DNA from: Pirellulales bacterium
GTDB taxonomy: Bacteria > Planctomycetota > Planctomycetia > Pirellulales > JAICIG01
Length of the DNA stretch: 21,064 bases
Assembly: GCA_025924495.1 (NCBI GenBank)
Contig: JAICIG010000085.1
Span: 1-21,064 of the forward strand
Reading direction: 5' to 3'
Under the pieces are notes generated by a model. That model saw only the letters and a program-made list of their open reading frames with translations, had not been told where the DNA came from and did no database searches. Both the position numbers and the translations under genes were made by a program. This document shows positions 1-7,492 of the stretch, piece after piece (the first letter of the stretch is position 1; the number at the start of each line of letters is the position of its first letter).

Positions 1-113
1 ATACCGACCACACAGGCAACATCACGGGCCGGCATAGCTTTATCGAGTCGCTCCGGCCTCGGGAGTTCGTCGATCATTTCCTCGAATAGCTTCTCGTACT
101 GGCAGGACTTCAT
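1..113 (-). CDS. Third gene of the DruA/kinase-ATPase operon, 5' fragment, unidentified
   Basis: An open frame starts with ATG at 113-111 and runs without a stop to the left edge (37 complete codons, beginning MKSCQYEKLFEEMIDELPRP). The ATG overlaps the TGA of the kinase-ATPase gene by four bases (ATGA), and a purine-rich GGGGG lies about 7 bases upstream, so it is very likely translated and co-transcribed with its neighbours. The visible N-terminus is charged and probably helical. It is too short for me to assign a family. From context it should be the third component, possibly an effector or nuclease, of the same system, but that is inference. Confidence 0.7.
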   Translation of the reverse strand, partial: MKSCQYEKLFEEMIDELPRPERLDKAMPARDVACVVG

Positions 114-2974
114 GGTTTGCCCCCATCTAAATCATGGAAATGAAACATCCGTTGCGCATCTCCGGCGCCGCTGGTATCCCCACGCCGCCGCAATGCCGCA
201 TCAATATTAGCCCGTGCATAATGGTCGGCACGCTCGCTGGGCGAGCTACAAAACGCCTCCCATTGCTGACTAGACAGTGTCCAGCACTCACTGTTCACCA
301 AGCCAATACGAAACGCCGGGCAGAAAATACGACGGAGGATTACGCGGCTTGATAACGTATTTCGCCTGGACCGACTCTCTTCAGCATCAATAAATATGCA
401 GTATCTCTGAAGCAGCTTCCAGAGCTCGAAGGCGTTCGCATTTGCCGGGACGTTGTGGACGTCGTCGGGACCCCGCCCCTCCAATGAGTTCCGGAACGCC
501 TCATCAACCTCAATCCGCAACAGTTGATAAGGCTCCTCCCTTGCTTCGCCGTGTGGAACCCATGGATACTCTTCGAGCAACTTACGCGACATACTACCGA
601 AGGCATTTACTATCGAAAACATCCGCTCTCCATACCCGGGGATGCCCTTGATCTTGCTGATATACTGGCGCGCATACCCCTCGACAACCGCATCTTGATG
701 ATCTGGTGGTATAAGCTGATTGGTATCACGCTTAACCGCACAGTCGTCGTACATCCGATTTAGGAGCTCCAGGATGTTGCTCACATCGCCAGTGCATAAC
801 TCACAGATTGTGTCCCAGCCATGGTAATATGCAGCGACGCCACGCTCTTCGATATTCCGGTCCACCTCCTTCTCTACGATTAGCGCTGGCTTTTGCTTTG
901 CGGCATTGCGACTTTCTCGGCGACACTCTGCCTCACGCTTCAGTGTTCTGGCAAGAGTTCCTTCCTGGTAGCTCGATCGTCCAATCACTGTTTCTACGCG
1001 ACCTATGTAATCGCAGAGCTCCAGTCGTTTATTTACAATTTCGCCCAAGAACGCCTTTTGCTCTTTCGACGGAAGCTTGAGACAATAAAGCGTTCCGAGA
1101 TTCCATTCTCGGTAATCACGGTCCTGGCTCAGGAAATTACCAAATGTCTCGTCAAGCGTAACGCCAAAGACTTCTGATGAGATCTTGCACTTGTACGCTG
1201 AGTTAGGAACAAACAGGATGTGATTTAACGCGCGCTGTGCCTCTTTCGGGACCTTTCCCTCTGTGTAGTCGTCAACCAACAGGTAAAGTGTTTTTCCCTT
1301 GAACGGTTCAAGCTCTGAACTTATGAATGCGGCCAGATCGGTCACGAAACCCTGCGTGGTTCTCTCATGGAGCGGTGCTCCATTCCATATCGACATCCTT
1401 GCCTCATGGATCGATCGCGTGATTCGTGCTTCGAAGTCTGCCGGGCTTGCTATGGCCGATGGTGTGACTATGGCTGAAAAATGGCCAGCGAGGAAACTAT
1501 TGAGCGCGGCTATGTCAGCGTCAATAAGGCGGTCTGCGTCTGCGCATGCGGCAAGTGCAGTGGCGACTTCGCGAAGGACGAGTAGGTTAAAGTAATGCCG
1601 AACATCATCTTGGCGATCGTTAAGGATGGTCGGATCAATGGCGCTGAAGCGCTGCCGGAATTCCTTATTGCACGATATATATAGAGCCAGATACGGACGA
1701 GCGAACGCGTCTGAGATGTGCCCGGCGTCTGCTAAGCACTTGAACGACATTGAGCGGAAGACAGTCGTCTTGCCGCAACCCCGCGGGCCGATAACGAGGA
1801 GATGCGAACTCGCCTCGATTTGGTCGCGCCAAGGGAACGACTTGGCAGCAAGGCTGTATAACAGGGTGTTGTCCATCACTTCTTCGGCGTTGCCGAAGTC
1901 GAAGGGATGAACGAGTTCCTGCTTCATCGAACCGTGCGTAAATGAAGAGTCGAATTGCTCCAAGATTGATTGCGCAGAATTTGGCCGACGTAGTGGGTCA
2001 TCGTCCGAAATTGAGGCAAGGAGTGATTCGACGGCTGTTAATATTCGCTCCTCTTGTGCGGTTCGTGCACGGTGATGCGATTGAATCGCATTTGAAATGG
2101 ATGCAATCTGCGTCGCAATATTGCGGATATCATCACGTTGCTTCTTGGTTGTGCCAAGGGCCTTAGTTGACCCGAAATCAATTAGATACGGCCTTCGGCG
2201 CCCGCTCGGTGGTTCGTGCAGCATTACGTTGCCAGCATGCAAGTCGTCGTGCATCAGATTGCAGGATTGCAACGTAGCTATGGCCGAGAGGGATTCGCGG
2301 ACGAAATCAGCCAGAAACAGCGCGTTGAACTCTTGAGGTGCTTGATTTAGTAACTTCTCGACAGTCCGTCCTGAGATGAAGTCTTCGACAAAGTAGATCA
2401 AACGGTACTTTTTATCCGAGTGAGTGAAGTCGTAGATACCGCATTCATGGATCTGGGGAAAGTGATCACGGTCGCGGCGAGCGATTTCGACCATTCGATC
2501 CACTTCTGGCAAGAATGTTCGCTGATCGTACTCCTCCGCTATTGTTAGCTTGAGCGCATATGGAGTACCGATCCCCGCGTCCCGATGGACCTCGTATGTT
2601 ACTCCCTTGAATCCATGCCCTAGCACGCGCTCGGTACGGTAGCCGGCGATCAAATCTGGCCGGGTGCTATTTGAGGTTAGGAGCTCGCGAAGCTCCTTGC
2701 GCATCATAAGGCGATGTTCGCCGAGATTGATGAATAACATCGCGCCTCGCTCTTCAAGTGGGGAAGCGTCGATGCTTGTTTTGAATCCATGAATCCGGCG
2801 GCGAGCTGCGTCCCGGTTTTTTCTGTTGCTGTAGACGTAAACAATGGCCCGGTCGGCATTGTCGGCGTGACCTTCGAACCAATCGGAGTCCGAGTCGGAA
2901 TCGAGAAAGGCGTCGATGGTGTAGCCGGCTACTTTATGTCCGACGAGCGACATAGGAAAATGCGGCGGCATCAT
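110..2974 (-). CDS. Protein kinase-like domain fused to ORC/CDC6-type AAA ATPase
   Basis: A 954-residue cytosolic fusion with no membrane segment. Residues about 110-345 are a protein-kinase fold. The glycine loop is G119-H-G121-F-K-G124 and the ATP lysine is K142 (ALKL). The catalytic loop HDDLHAGN is at 242-249 (D244 and N249 in the expected places), and DFG is at 266-268. The loop lacks the HRD arginine and looks somewhat like aminoglycoside-phosphotransferase/ABC1 kinases. Residues about 355-954 resemble the ORC-CDC6 family AAA ATPases often found in defence islands: a PFDFGNAEEV lead-in, Walker A GPRGCGKTT at 396-404, Walker B LYLLVDD at 563-569, and a probable winged-helix C-terminus. 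Residues 1-105 may be a degenerate extra kinase N-lobe. The start overlaps the DUF4338 stop (ATGA) and has GGAAAG about 5 bases upstream. Domain calls are from motif recognition. The target of phosphorylation is unknown. Confidence 0.85.
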   Translation of the reverse strand: MMPPHFPMSLVGHKVAGYTIDAFLDSDSDSDWFEGHADNADRAIVYVYSNRKNRDAARRRIHGFKTSIDASPLEERGAMLFINLGEHRLMMRKELRELLTSNSTRPDLIAGYRTERVLGHGFKGVTYEVHRDAGIGTPYALKLTIAEEYDQRTFLPEVDRMVEIARRDRDHFPQIHECGIYDFTHSDKKYRLIYFVEDFISGRTVEKLLNQAPQEFNALFLADFVRESLSAIATLQSCNLMHDDLHAGNVMLHEPPSGRRRPYLIDFGSTKALGTTKKQRDDIRNIATQIASISNAIQSHHRARTAQEERILTAVESLLASISDDDPLRRPNSAQSILEQFDSSFTHGSMKQELVHPFDFGNAEEVMDNTLLYSLAAKSFPWRDQIEASSHLLVIGPRGCGKTTVFRSMSFKCLADAGHISDAFARPYLALYISCNKEFRQRFSAIDPTILNDRQDDVRHYFNLLVLREVATALAACADADRLIDADIAALNSFLAGHFSAIVTPSAIASPADFEARITRSIHEARMSIWNGAPLHERTTQGFVTDLAAFISSELEPFKGKTLYLLVDDYTEGKVPKEAQRALNHILFVPNSAYKCKISSEVFGVTLDETFGNFLSQDRDYREWNLGTLYCLKLPSKEQKAFLGEIVNKRLELCDYIGRVETVIGRSSYQEGTLARTLKREAECRRESRNAAKQKPALIVEKEVDRNIEERGVAAYYHGWDTICELCTGDVSNILELLNRMYDDCAVKRDTNQLIPPDHQDAVVEGYARQYISKIKGIPGYGERMFSIVNAFGSMSRKLLEEYPWVPHGEAREEPYQLLRIEVDEAFRNSLEGRGPDDVHNVPANANAFELWKLLQRYCIFIDAEESRSRRNTLSSRVILRRIFCPAFRIGLVNSECWTLSSQQWEAFCSSPSERADHYARANIDAALRRRGDTSGAGDAQRMFHFHDLDGGKP

Positions 2975-3912
2975 CGTTTCTTTCCGGTTAGTAGTTTACG
3001 AAAAGCGCCATTGGCCGGATACAGGAAGACTAGCTTCGGAGTCTGGGAGTTATGATGGCCGCTACCGACTTTCGCATAACCAGAGGTAACTCCGACATCG
3101 ACCCAGTTGGCCGCGCGGTAGCAAGTGCCCATGAAACGCATTGAGTCAACGAATGTCTCGAGCAGGACGGGGCGCCATCCGTAGACTAATTCCCAATCTC
3201 GGACAACTGCGTCAGTACAGCGGGAGATTAGAAATGACGCGAGGTTTGGAACACGCACCCATGGAAGAATTAGGAATCGGCAATTGTTAATAATAAGGTG
3301 CCTTCGTTGCTCTCGCCTTTTTGAAGACCAGCCGATCCATCTGTCTCGTGATTGCTGTGCCCAAGCGGCGTCCCCCCATCCAAAGCAGGCGATCGGTTGC
3401 TGCTCATGATAGACGAGGTACTTGATTTGCCGGCCGACGATGCGGGACGTATGGAGGTAATGGTGCTGCTGAATAAGAGAATTCCATATTGCCGCAGCAC
3501 CGTCATATTTTGACTCGACTCTGTGAATGCAGATCGCTGCCCGGTCGATCGCGGCAATTGGAGTGTGCGTGCCATTCCTCACGCTTTGCGGGTTGGGCGA
3601 TGCCCAGGCGGCCCCACCCCATTTAGGCGCTGGGAGAGAGATCACGCCAGCTGCATCTAGCTTACGCAGGATCTCGCGACAGGCCATGTCCTTTAGAGAT
3701 CCGTTTGGCTGGTTCCATCGAAGCGCGCGGCACACGCGTTCGGAAATCGCTGTTCGGCCTTCGCTCCGGTGACGCTCAACGATTGCTTCAATCAACAGCA
3801 GTTGCCGCGGTGTGAACCGCCTACCGCGACCAAAGAAGCCGCTGCTTCGAATCTCCTCTGCGCCAGCGGTTGGAGCCCGTGATGCCTTGGTCTGCCTCGA
3901 TTGTCGAGTCAC
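2971..3912 (-). CDS. DUF4338 / DruA-family protein
   Basis: A 313-residue protein. Residues about 33-100 look like a winged-helix region (FTPRQLLLIEAIVERH to the LPAPK segment). Residues about 143-305 hold the DUF4338 core: WNSLIQQHHYL, RDRWIGW, NNCRFLILPWVRVPNLASF, LLETFVD and GTCYRAANW. The family includes DruA of Druantia, whose biochemical activity I do not know to be settled. Many stand-alone members of about this length occur, sometimes near transposases. The start is GTG at 3912-3910; an in-frame TAG lies upstream with no other start codon between. The ribosome site is weak (GGA 7 bases upstream). It is the first gene of the operon and overlaps the kinase-ATPase gene by four bases. No DruE-type helicase is seen, so this is not a recognisable Druantia system. 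Confidence 0.88.
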   Translation of the reverse strand: MTRQSRQTKASRAPTAGAEEIRSSGFFGRGRRFTPRQLLLIEAIVERHRSEGRTAISERVCRALRWNQPNGSLKDMACREILRKLDAAGVISLPAPKWGGAAWASPNPQSVRNGTHTPIAAIDRAAICIHRVESKYDGAAAIWNSLIQQHHYLHTSRIVGRQIKYLVYHEQQPIACFGWGDAAWAQQSRDRWIGWSSKRREQRRHLIINNCRFLILPWVRVPNLASFLISRCTDAVVRDWELVYGWRPVLLETFVDSMRFMGTCYRAANWVDVGVTSGYAKVGSGHHNSQTPKLVFLYPANGAFRKLLTGKKR

Positions 3913-3988
3913 GGATGATTCCGGGAATGCACATGTTGAAAATCCGTCCCTGAGAAAAGAGAAACGTTCCTAGATCGCATCCGTGACT
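3907..3988 (-). promoter_or_regulatory. Leader inverted repeat covering the GTG start of the DUF4338 gene
   Basis: CATCCGTGACT at 3978-3988 and AGTCACGGATG at 3907-3917 are perfect 11-bp inverted repeats separated by 60 bases. On the minus-strand transcript the first arm lies within roughly the first ten nucleotides after the predicted start site. The second arm contains the GTG start codon (3912-3910). Pairing would bury the start codon. It could instead be a pair of half-sites for a DNA-binding protein such as the encoded winged-helix protein. Confidence 0.5.
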
Positions 3989-3998
3989 GGCCCGACTC

Positions 3999-4027
3999 AT
4001 GATAATGGCATGAGCTTTTCGTCGCAA
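3999..4027 (-). promoter_or_regulatory. Sigma-70-like promoter of the DUF4338 operon
   Basis: Read on the minus strand, TTGCGA (4027-4022) is followed by a 17-base spacer and TATCAT (4004-3999). That is 4/6 and 5/6 matches to the -35 and -10 consensus with ideal spacing. Transcription would begin near 3991, leaving a leader of about 80 nucleotides before the GTG at 3912. Position, strand and spacing all agree with the operon that follows. Confidence 0.5.
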
Positions 4028-4520
4028 TTATGCAGATGGAAATCGCGGAGAACTGCCCCGTTGGGCGATACCCGTAGCTGAATAATCGGAGCGATCTGCA
4101 TCTCTTTACACTCCAATCGCCGCCGGGATGTCTGCAGCCGAAGTCGGTTGTTCTGCGAGCTTTCGCGTGTCGAACATCTGCTGCGGATCGGTGTGGTGCT
4201 GGGCATAGCAAGGCATTGGCGTAGATCCTGATCTCTTGAAATCTGTGGAAAATGCTGCGCCGTGCGGAAACAGGTTGCGGCGATTCCACGCGGATAGGCG
4301 ATCGTCCACTGAAAAGGTGCGTTAGGTCGAGTACGCGACGGCCGCCGTAACTCGTGTCTGGTGCAATTGATCGGACTGCCGCGAAGCGTATCGGTTACCG
4401 AATCTAAAGACTCGCCGGGCGGCAGCGAATACCTCTCACATTCCGGCATGTTGCCGGGCTCGGTCTGGCGATCTTCCGAGTTGCGGCGTTGCAAGCTCGC
4501 CAAGGTCTGGGAGATTTCCC
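4028..4520. other. Intergenic region between divergent units, no convincing gene
   Basis: This stretch separates the leftward operon from the rightward SPFH gene. Several short open frames on the minus strand (one of 168 codons spanning 3997-4503) show no recognisable family or consistent composition. I see no tRNA or insertion-sequence end. A small perfect hairpin CCGGCA-TGT-TGCCGG lies at 4443-4457, in what is probably the leader of the SPFH gene. Composition shifts here from the lower-GC left block to the GC-rich right side, so this may be the edge of the acquired block. Confidence 0.4.
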
Positions 4521-6743
4521 ATGAATACGTTCTTTGGTTTCAGTGCATTGCTCTTGGCGGAAATCCCGCATTTGCAGTTGCCGATCACTGGCGCCCTCGC
4601 GTTTGTGGCAGTGAGCCTCTTGATGCTGGCGTCGGGCGAGCTGCTTGGGCTGCGCTACATCGCTAACAACAAGGTTGGCATTGTCGAGAAGCTCTGGTCG
4701 AGCAGCGGTTCGGTGCCCGAAGGCCGCATGATTGCGCTGGCGGGCGAAGCAGGCTACGAGGCCGAGGTGCTGCGAGGCGGCTTTCACTTCGGCTTGTGGC
4801 GCTGGCAATATCGGCTGCATCGCGTGCCGCTGGTGGCGGTGCCGCAAGGCAAGATCGGCTACGTTTACGCGCGCGACGGCGAGCCGCTCCAGCCCAGCCA
4901 GACGCTCGGCCGCGTCGTCGAGTGCAACAACTATCAAGATGCCGGGGCATTTCTCTCCGGCATGCCCGCTGGCGAAACCGTCTTGTGCGGACAGCGAGGC
5001 CGCCAGCGCGCGATCCTGCGCGAAGGCGTCTACGCCATCAACCTCGCGCTGTTTACGGTGATTACGGAACACCAGGTGTTGTGCCTGCCGGCGCTGCAAA
5101 GTCGCCAGGAGTTCGGCATGCTCAAAGGCTGGCAAGAAGAACTGCGCGAAGCGGACGGCTTCAGCCCGGTGGTGATTGGCGCCGCGGTCGAAGCGATTGA
5201 CCCGCTCAACCCGGACGAGCTGCTGGCGATCGACAGCATCGGCATCGTCACAGTGCACGACGGTCCTTCGTTGGCGCCGGGCGAGATCATCGCTCCGCCG
5301 GTCGCCACCGACCGCAACGACCCGAACTTCCACAACAACTATCAAGATCCCGAGGCCTTCTTGCGCGCCGGCGGCCGGCGCGGCCGGCAGTACGTGGCTT
5401 TGACCGACGGCACGTATTTCATCAACCGCTGGTTCGCCACGCTGGAGATCATCCCCAAAACGGTCGTGCCGATCGGCTATGTCGGCGTCGTGGTGAGCTA
5501 CTACGGGCAGGTTGGCCGCGATGTCTCGGGCGTGATGTTCCGCCATGGCGAACGCGTGGCCGAGGGAGACCGCGGCGTTTGGGAACGCCCGTTGGGCCCG
5601 GGCAAGTACCCGTTCAATTCGTCGGCGGGCGTGGTGATCCTTGTGCCCACGACAAACTTCGTGCTGCACTGGGTCACGGGCCGCAGCGAGAACCATCGTT
5701 ACGACGAGTCGCTGAAATCGATCGATCTTGTCACTCGCGATGCTTATGAGCCGGCGCTGCCGCTGTCGGTGGTCGTACACATTGACTACCAGAAAGCGCC
5801 GAGCGTCATTCAGCGGTTCGGCGACGTGAAGAAGCTGATTACCCAAACGCTCGACCCGATGCTGAGCGCCTACTTCCGCGATATCGCCCATAAGAAGACG
5901 ATGCTTGAACTGCTGCAGGAACGCGACACGATTCAAGTTGAGGCTCGCGAGGAACTGCGGCGCCGCTTCCGCGAGTTCGACATCGAGTGCGTCGATGTGC
6001 TGATCGGCAAGCCGGCGACGGACGAACGAGACGGCAAAATCGAAACGCTGCTCGAGCAACTCCGCTTGCGGCAACTTTCGATCGAGCAGATCGAAACGTT
6101 CGAGCATCAGCGAGCGGCCGCCGACAAGCAGCGTTCGTTGAATGAAGCTCAGGCGCTGGCCGCCAAGCAGGCCGAGTTGACCAATTCGCGCGTGCAAGTG
6201 CAGATTACCGAGAACCAGGGCGAGGCCGATCTGGCTCGAGCCCGCAAACAGGCGGAACAAACGGTGGTCGTCGCCGAGGCCGAGTTGGCGCGCTCGCGCC
6301 GCCAGGCGGAACAAACCGTGGTCACGGCGGAAGCCGACAGCCGTCAACGCATTCTGGCGGGCCGCGGCGAAGCTCAGCGCACTCTGCAGGTTGGTTTGGC
6401 CGAAGCGTCCGTCCTGCTGCGTAAGATCAGCTCGTTCGGCGATCCGCGGCTGTATGCCTTGGGCCTCGTCGCTGAAGACTTGTCGCATAGCAATCAGCCG
6501 TTGGTGCCCGAAAAGTTGTTCATCTCCGGCGGCGGGGACGGCGCCAATGCTCAGGCGATCGGCACCGGCCAAGGTCTGCTCGGCACGCTGATCCAGTTGC
6601 TCGTCGCGGAGAAGTCGGGCTTTCAACTCGCCGAGCGACATGAAGCCGCAGAATTCCAGGAACTCGCCGACCGCATCACGCGAGAAGCTATGAATTCCAT
6701 CAAGTTGGAGACTGCCTTGTCGGGAGAGGTCGCCAAAGGATGA
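4521..6743 (+). CDS. SPFH/band 7 (flotillin-like) membrane protein with internal repeats
   Basis: A 740-residue protein. A hydrophobic segment at about residues 18-45 should anchor it in the membrane. Next come beta-rich modules of related sequence: NNYQD at 136-140 and again at 272-276, each followed by a GR-rich GRQ and G-x-Y-x-IN pattern. A third relative at about 315-390 (VGVVVSYYG to GPGKYPFN) leads into the SPFH-like region. Residues about 500-640 form a long charged coiled coil, including two near-identical 18-residue units at 569-604 (ARxRxQAEQTVVxAE). The C-terminus (VPEKLFISGG) resembles flotillin-type proteins. Such proteins oligomerise on membranes and scaffold other proteins. The ATG has GGGAG 7 bases upstream. 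It lies between the accessory block and a SnoaL-like gene and has no obvious partner gene. Confidence 0.8.
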   Translation: MNTFFGFSALLLAEIPHLQLPITGALAFVAVSLLMLASGELLGLRYIANNKVGIVEKLWSSSGSVPEGRMIALAGEAGYEAEVLRGGFHFGLWRWQYRLHRVPLVAVPQGKIGYVYARDGEPLQPSQTLGRVVECNNYQDAGAFLSGMPAGETVLCGQRGRQRAILREGVYAINLALFTVITEHQVLCLPALQSRQEFGMLKGWQEELREADGFSPVVIGAAVEAIDPLNPDELLAIDSIGIVTVHDGPSLAPGEIIAPPVATDRNDPNFHNNYQDPEAFLRAGGRRGRQYVALTDGTYFINRWFATLEIIPKTVVPIGYVGVVVSYYGQVGRDVSGVMFRHGERVAEGDRGVWERPLGPGKYPFNSSAGVVILVPTTNFVLHWVTGRSENHRYDESLKSIDLVTRDAYEPALPLSVVVHIDYQKAPSVIQRFGDVKKLITQTLDPMLSAYFRDIAHKKTMLELLQERDTIQVEAREELRRRFREFDIECVDVLIGKPATDERDGKIETLLEQLRLRQLSIEQIETFEHQRAAADKQRSLNEAQALAAKQAELTNSRVQVQITENQGEADLARARKQAEQTVVVAEAELARSRRQAEQTVVTAEADSRQRILAGRGEAQRTLQVGLAEASVLLRKISSFGDPRLYALGLVAEDLSHSNQPLVPEKLFISGGGDGANAQAIGTGQGLLGTLIQLLVAEKSGFQLAERHEAAEFQELADRITREAMNSIKLETALSGEVAKG

Positions 6744-6843
6744 GGTCGAGCTCACGTAAGTCCTGCGGATTTATGCTAGTCTAACCAGCCTTGATGGTGC
6801 GCGCCGCCGCCGATTCGAACGTGATCCCCCAACAGACCTTGGT

Positions 6844-6848
6844 GGAGG
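6844..6848 (+). promoter_or_regulatory. Ribosome binding site deciding the SnoaL-like start
   Basis: GGAGG ends 6 bases before ATG at 6855. The in-frame TTG at 6849 directly touches this motif and cannot use it, so the ATG is the likely start. Confidence 0.7.
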
Positions 6849-6854
6849 TTGCCG

Positions 6855-7265
6855 ATGGCCAACGAGAACGCAGCACGAGCGCGAGCATGGTTCGAGCGAA
6901 TCTGGAACGAACGCCGGATGGACCAAATTGAAGCATTGGCAAGCCCTAACAGCATCGCCCATCTCGAAAGTGGCGACGTGAATGGCATCGCGGCATTTCG
7001 AGCGCTCCATCGCGAGTTCATTTCAGCATTTCCTGATTTGAGAATTCAGGTCGAAGACACCGTTGCAGAAGAAGAAAATGTCGTAGTCCGCTGGCTGGCC
7101 TCAGGGCATCATCTTGGTGCAGGCTTTGGCATTCAGCCGACCGGCCGAGCCGTGCGCTTCCGCGGCATGACCTGGATGCGATTCGAAAATGGATTGATTA
7201 CCGAAGGCTGGGATAGCTGGAACCAAGGAGAATTGCTCGATCAGCTCCGTCAAAGCGCAGTCTGA
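6855..7265 (+). CDS. SnoaL-like / ester cyclase family protein
   Basis: A 136-residue cytosolic protein (MANENAARARAWFERIWNERR). It has the NTF2-fold SnoaL-like pattern: an N-terminal helix, then HREFISAFPDLRIQVEDTVAEEENVVVRW, and a C-terminal GMTWMRFENGLITEGWDSWNQGELLDQL. The length fits the family's usual 130-150 residues. Members include polyketide cyclases and many small proteins of unknown substrate, so no reaction can be assigned. It is about 110 bases after the SPFH gene, so co-transcription is possible but unproven. A strong hairpin follows it. Confidence 0.8.
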   Translation: MANENAARARAWFERIWNERRMDQIEALASPNSIAHLESGDVNGIAAFRALHREFISAFPDLRIQVEDTVAEEENVVVRWLASGHHLGAGFGIQPTGRAVRFRGMTWMRFENGLITEGWDSWNQGELLDQLRQSAV

Positions 7266-7329
7266 GCTTAAATGCCGAACCTTTACACGGAAGTCTGGTA
7301 ATCTAGAGAGTTCGCGGCGAGTGCGATTT

Positions 7330-7369
7330 GCGCGGCAGCTTGTGATGCTAGCATCACAGCGCGCCGCGC
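7330..7369 (+). terminator. Large palindromic hairpin after the SnoaL-like gene
   Basis: A perfect 18-bp palindrome TGTGATGCTAGCATCACA occupies 7341-7358. It is flanked by a second matching pair of arms, GCGCGGC (7330-7336) and GCCGCGC (7363-7369), separated from it by 4-base internal loops. Only TTT follows, so as an intrinsic terminator it lacks a proper T-run. It sits 65 bases after the SnoaL-like stop and 24 bases before a predicted promoter. It could instead be a protein-binding operator. Confidence 0.5.
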
Positions 7370-7392
7370 TTTGGACTGCAACTTCCTTCATA

Positions 7393-7422
7393 TTGACGCT
7401 GGCCGGACCGCAGTGTTAGACT
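7393..7422 (+). promoter_or_regulatory. Probable promoter of the glycan cluster
   Basis: TTGACG (7393-7398, 5/6 to the -35 consensus) is separated by 18 bases from TAGACT (7417-7422, 4/6 to the -10). Transcription would start near 7429, about 65 bases before the cytidylyltransferase ATG. Confidence 0.4.
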
Positions 7423-7428
7423 CGCGCC

Positions 7429-7443
7429 GACCGAGGATCGGTC
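7429..7443 (+). promoter_or_regulatory. Small perfect hairpin at the predicted transcript start
   Basis: GACCGA-GGA-TCGGTC is a 6-bp inverted repeat with a 3-base loop, lying at the predicted +1 of the glycan cluster promoter. It may be an operator or a 5'-end RNA stem. The evidence is positional only. Confidence 0.35.
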
Positions 7444-7492
7444 TGTCCGCGATGGCGGAGTTTTGCGGCAACGAACAGCAGTGCACGGACGC

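Noticed and set aside
1..4030. Complete Druantia system
   Set aside because: Only a DruA-family protein is present. There is no DruE helicase or other Dru subunit in the window, and the partner is a kinase-ATPase fusion.
3997..4503. A 168-codon minus-strand frame upstream of the DUF4338 gene, and a 34-codon frame at its end
   Set aside because: No recognisable family or strong ribosome site, and it overlaps the predicted promoter of the operon.
4404..6755. A 783-codon open frame antisense to the SPFH gene
   Set aside because: It mirrors a clearly coding plus-strand gene in GC-rich DNA, where stops on the opposite strand are rare. Its translation shows no family and is full of low-complexity Leu/Ala/Arg/His runs.
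7341..7358. CRP binding site
   Set aside because: The half sites fit but the spacing is 8 bases instead of 6, and the outer arms suggest an RNA hairpin; kept only as a possibility.
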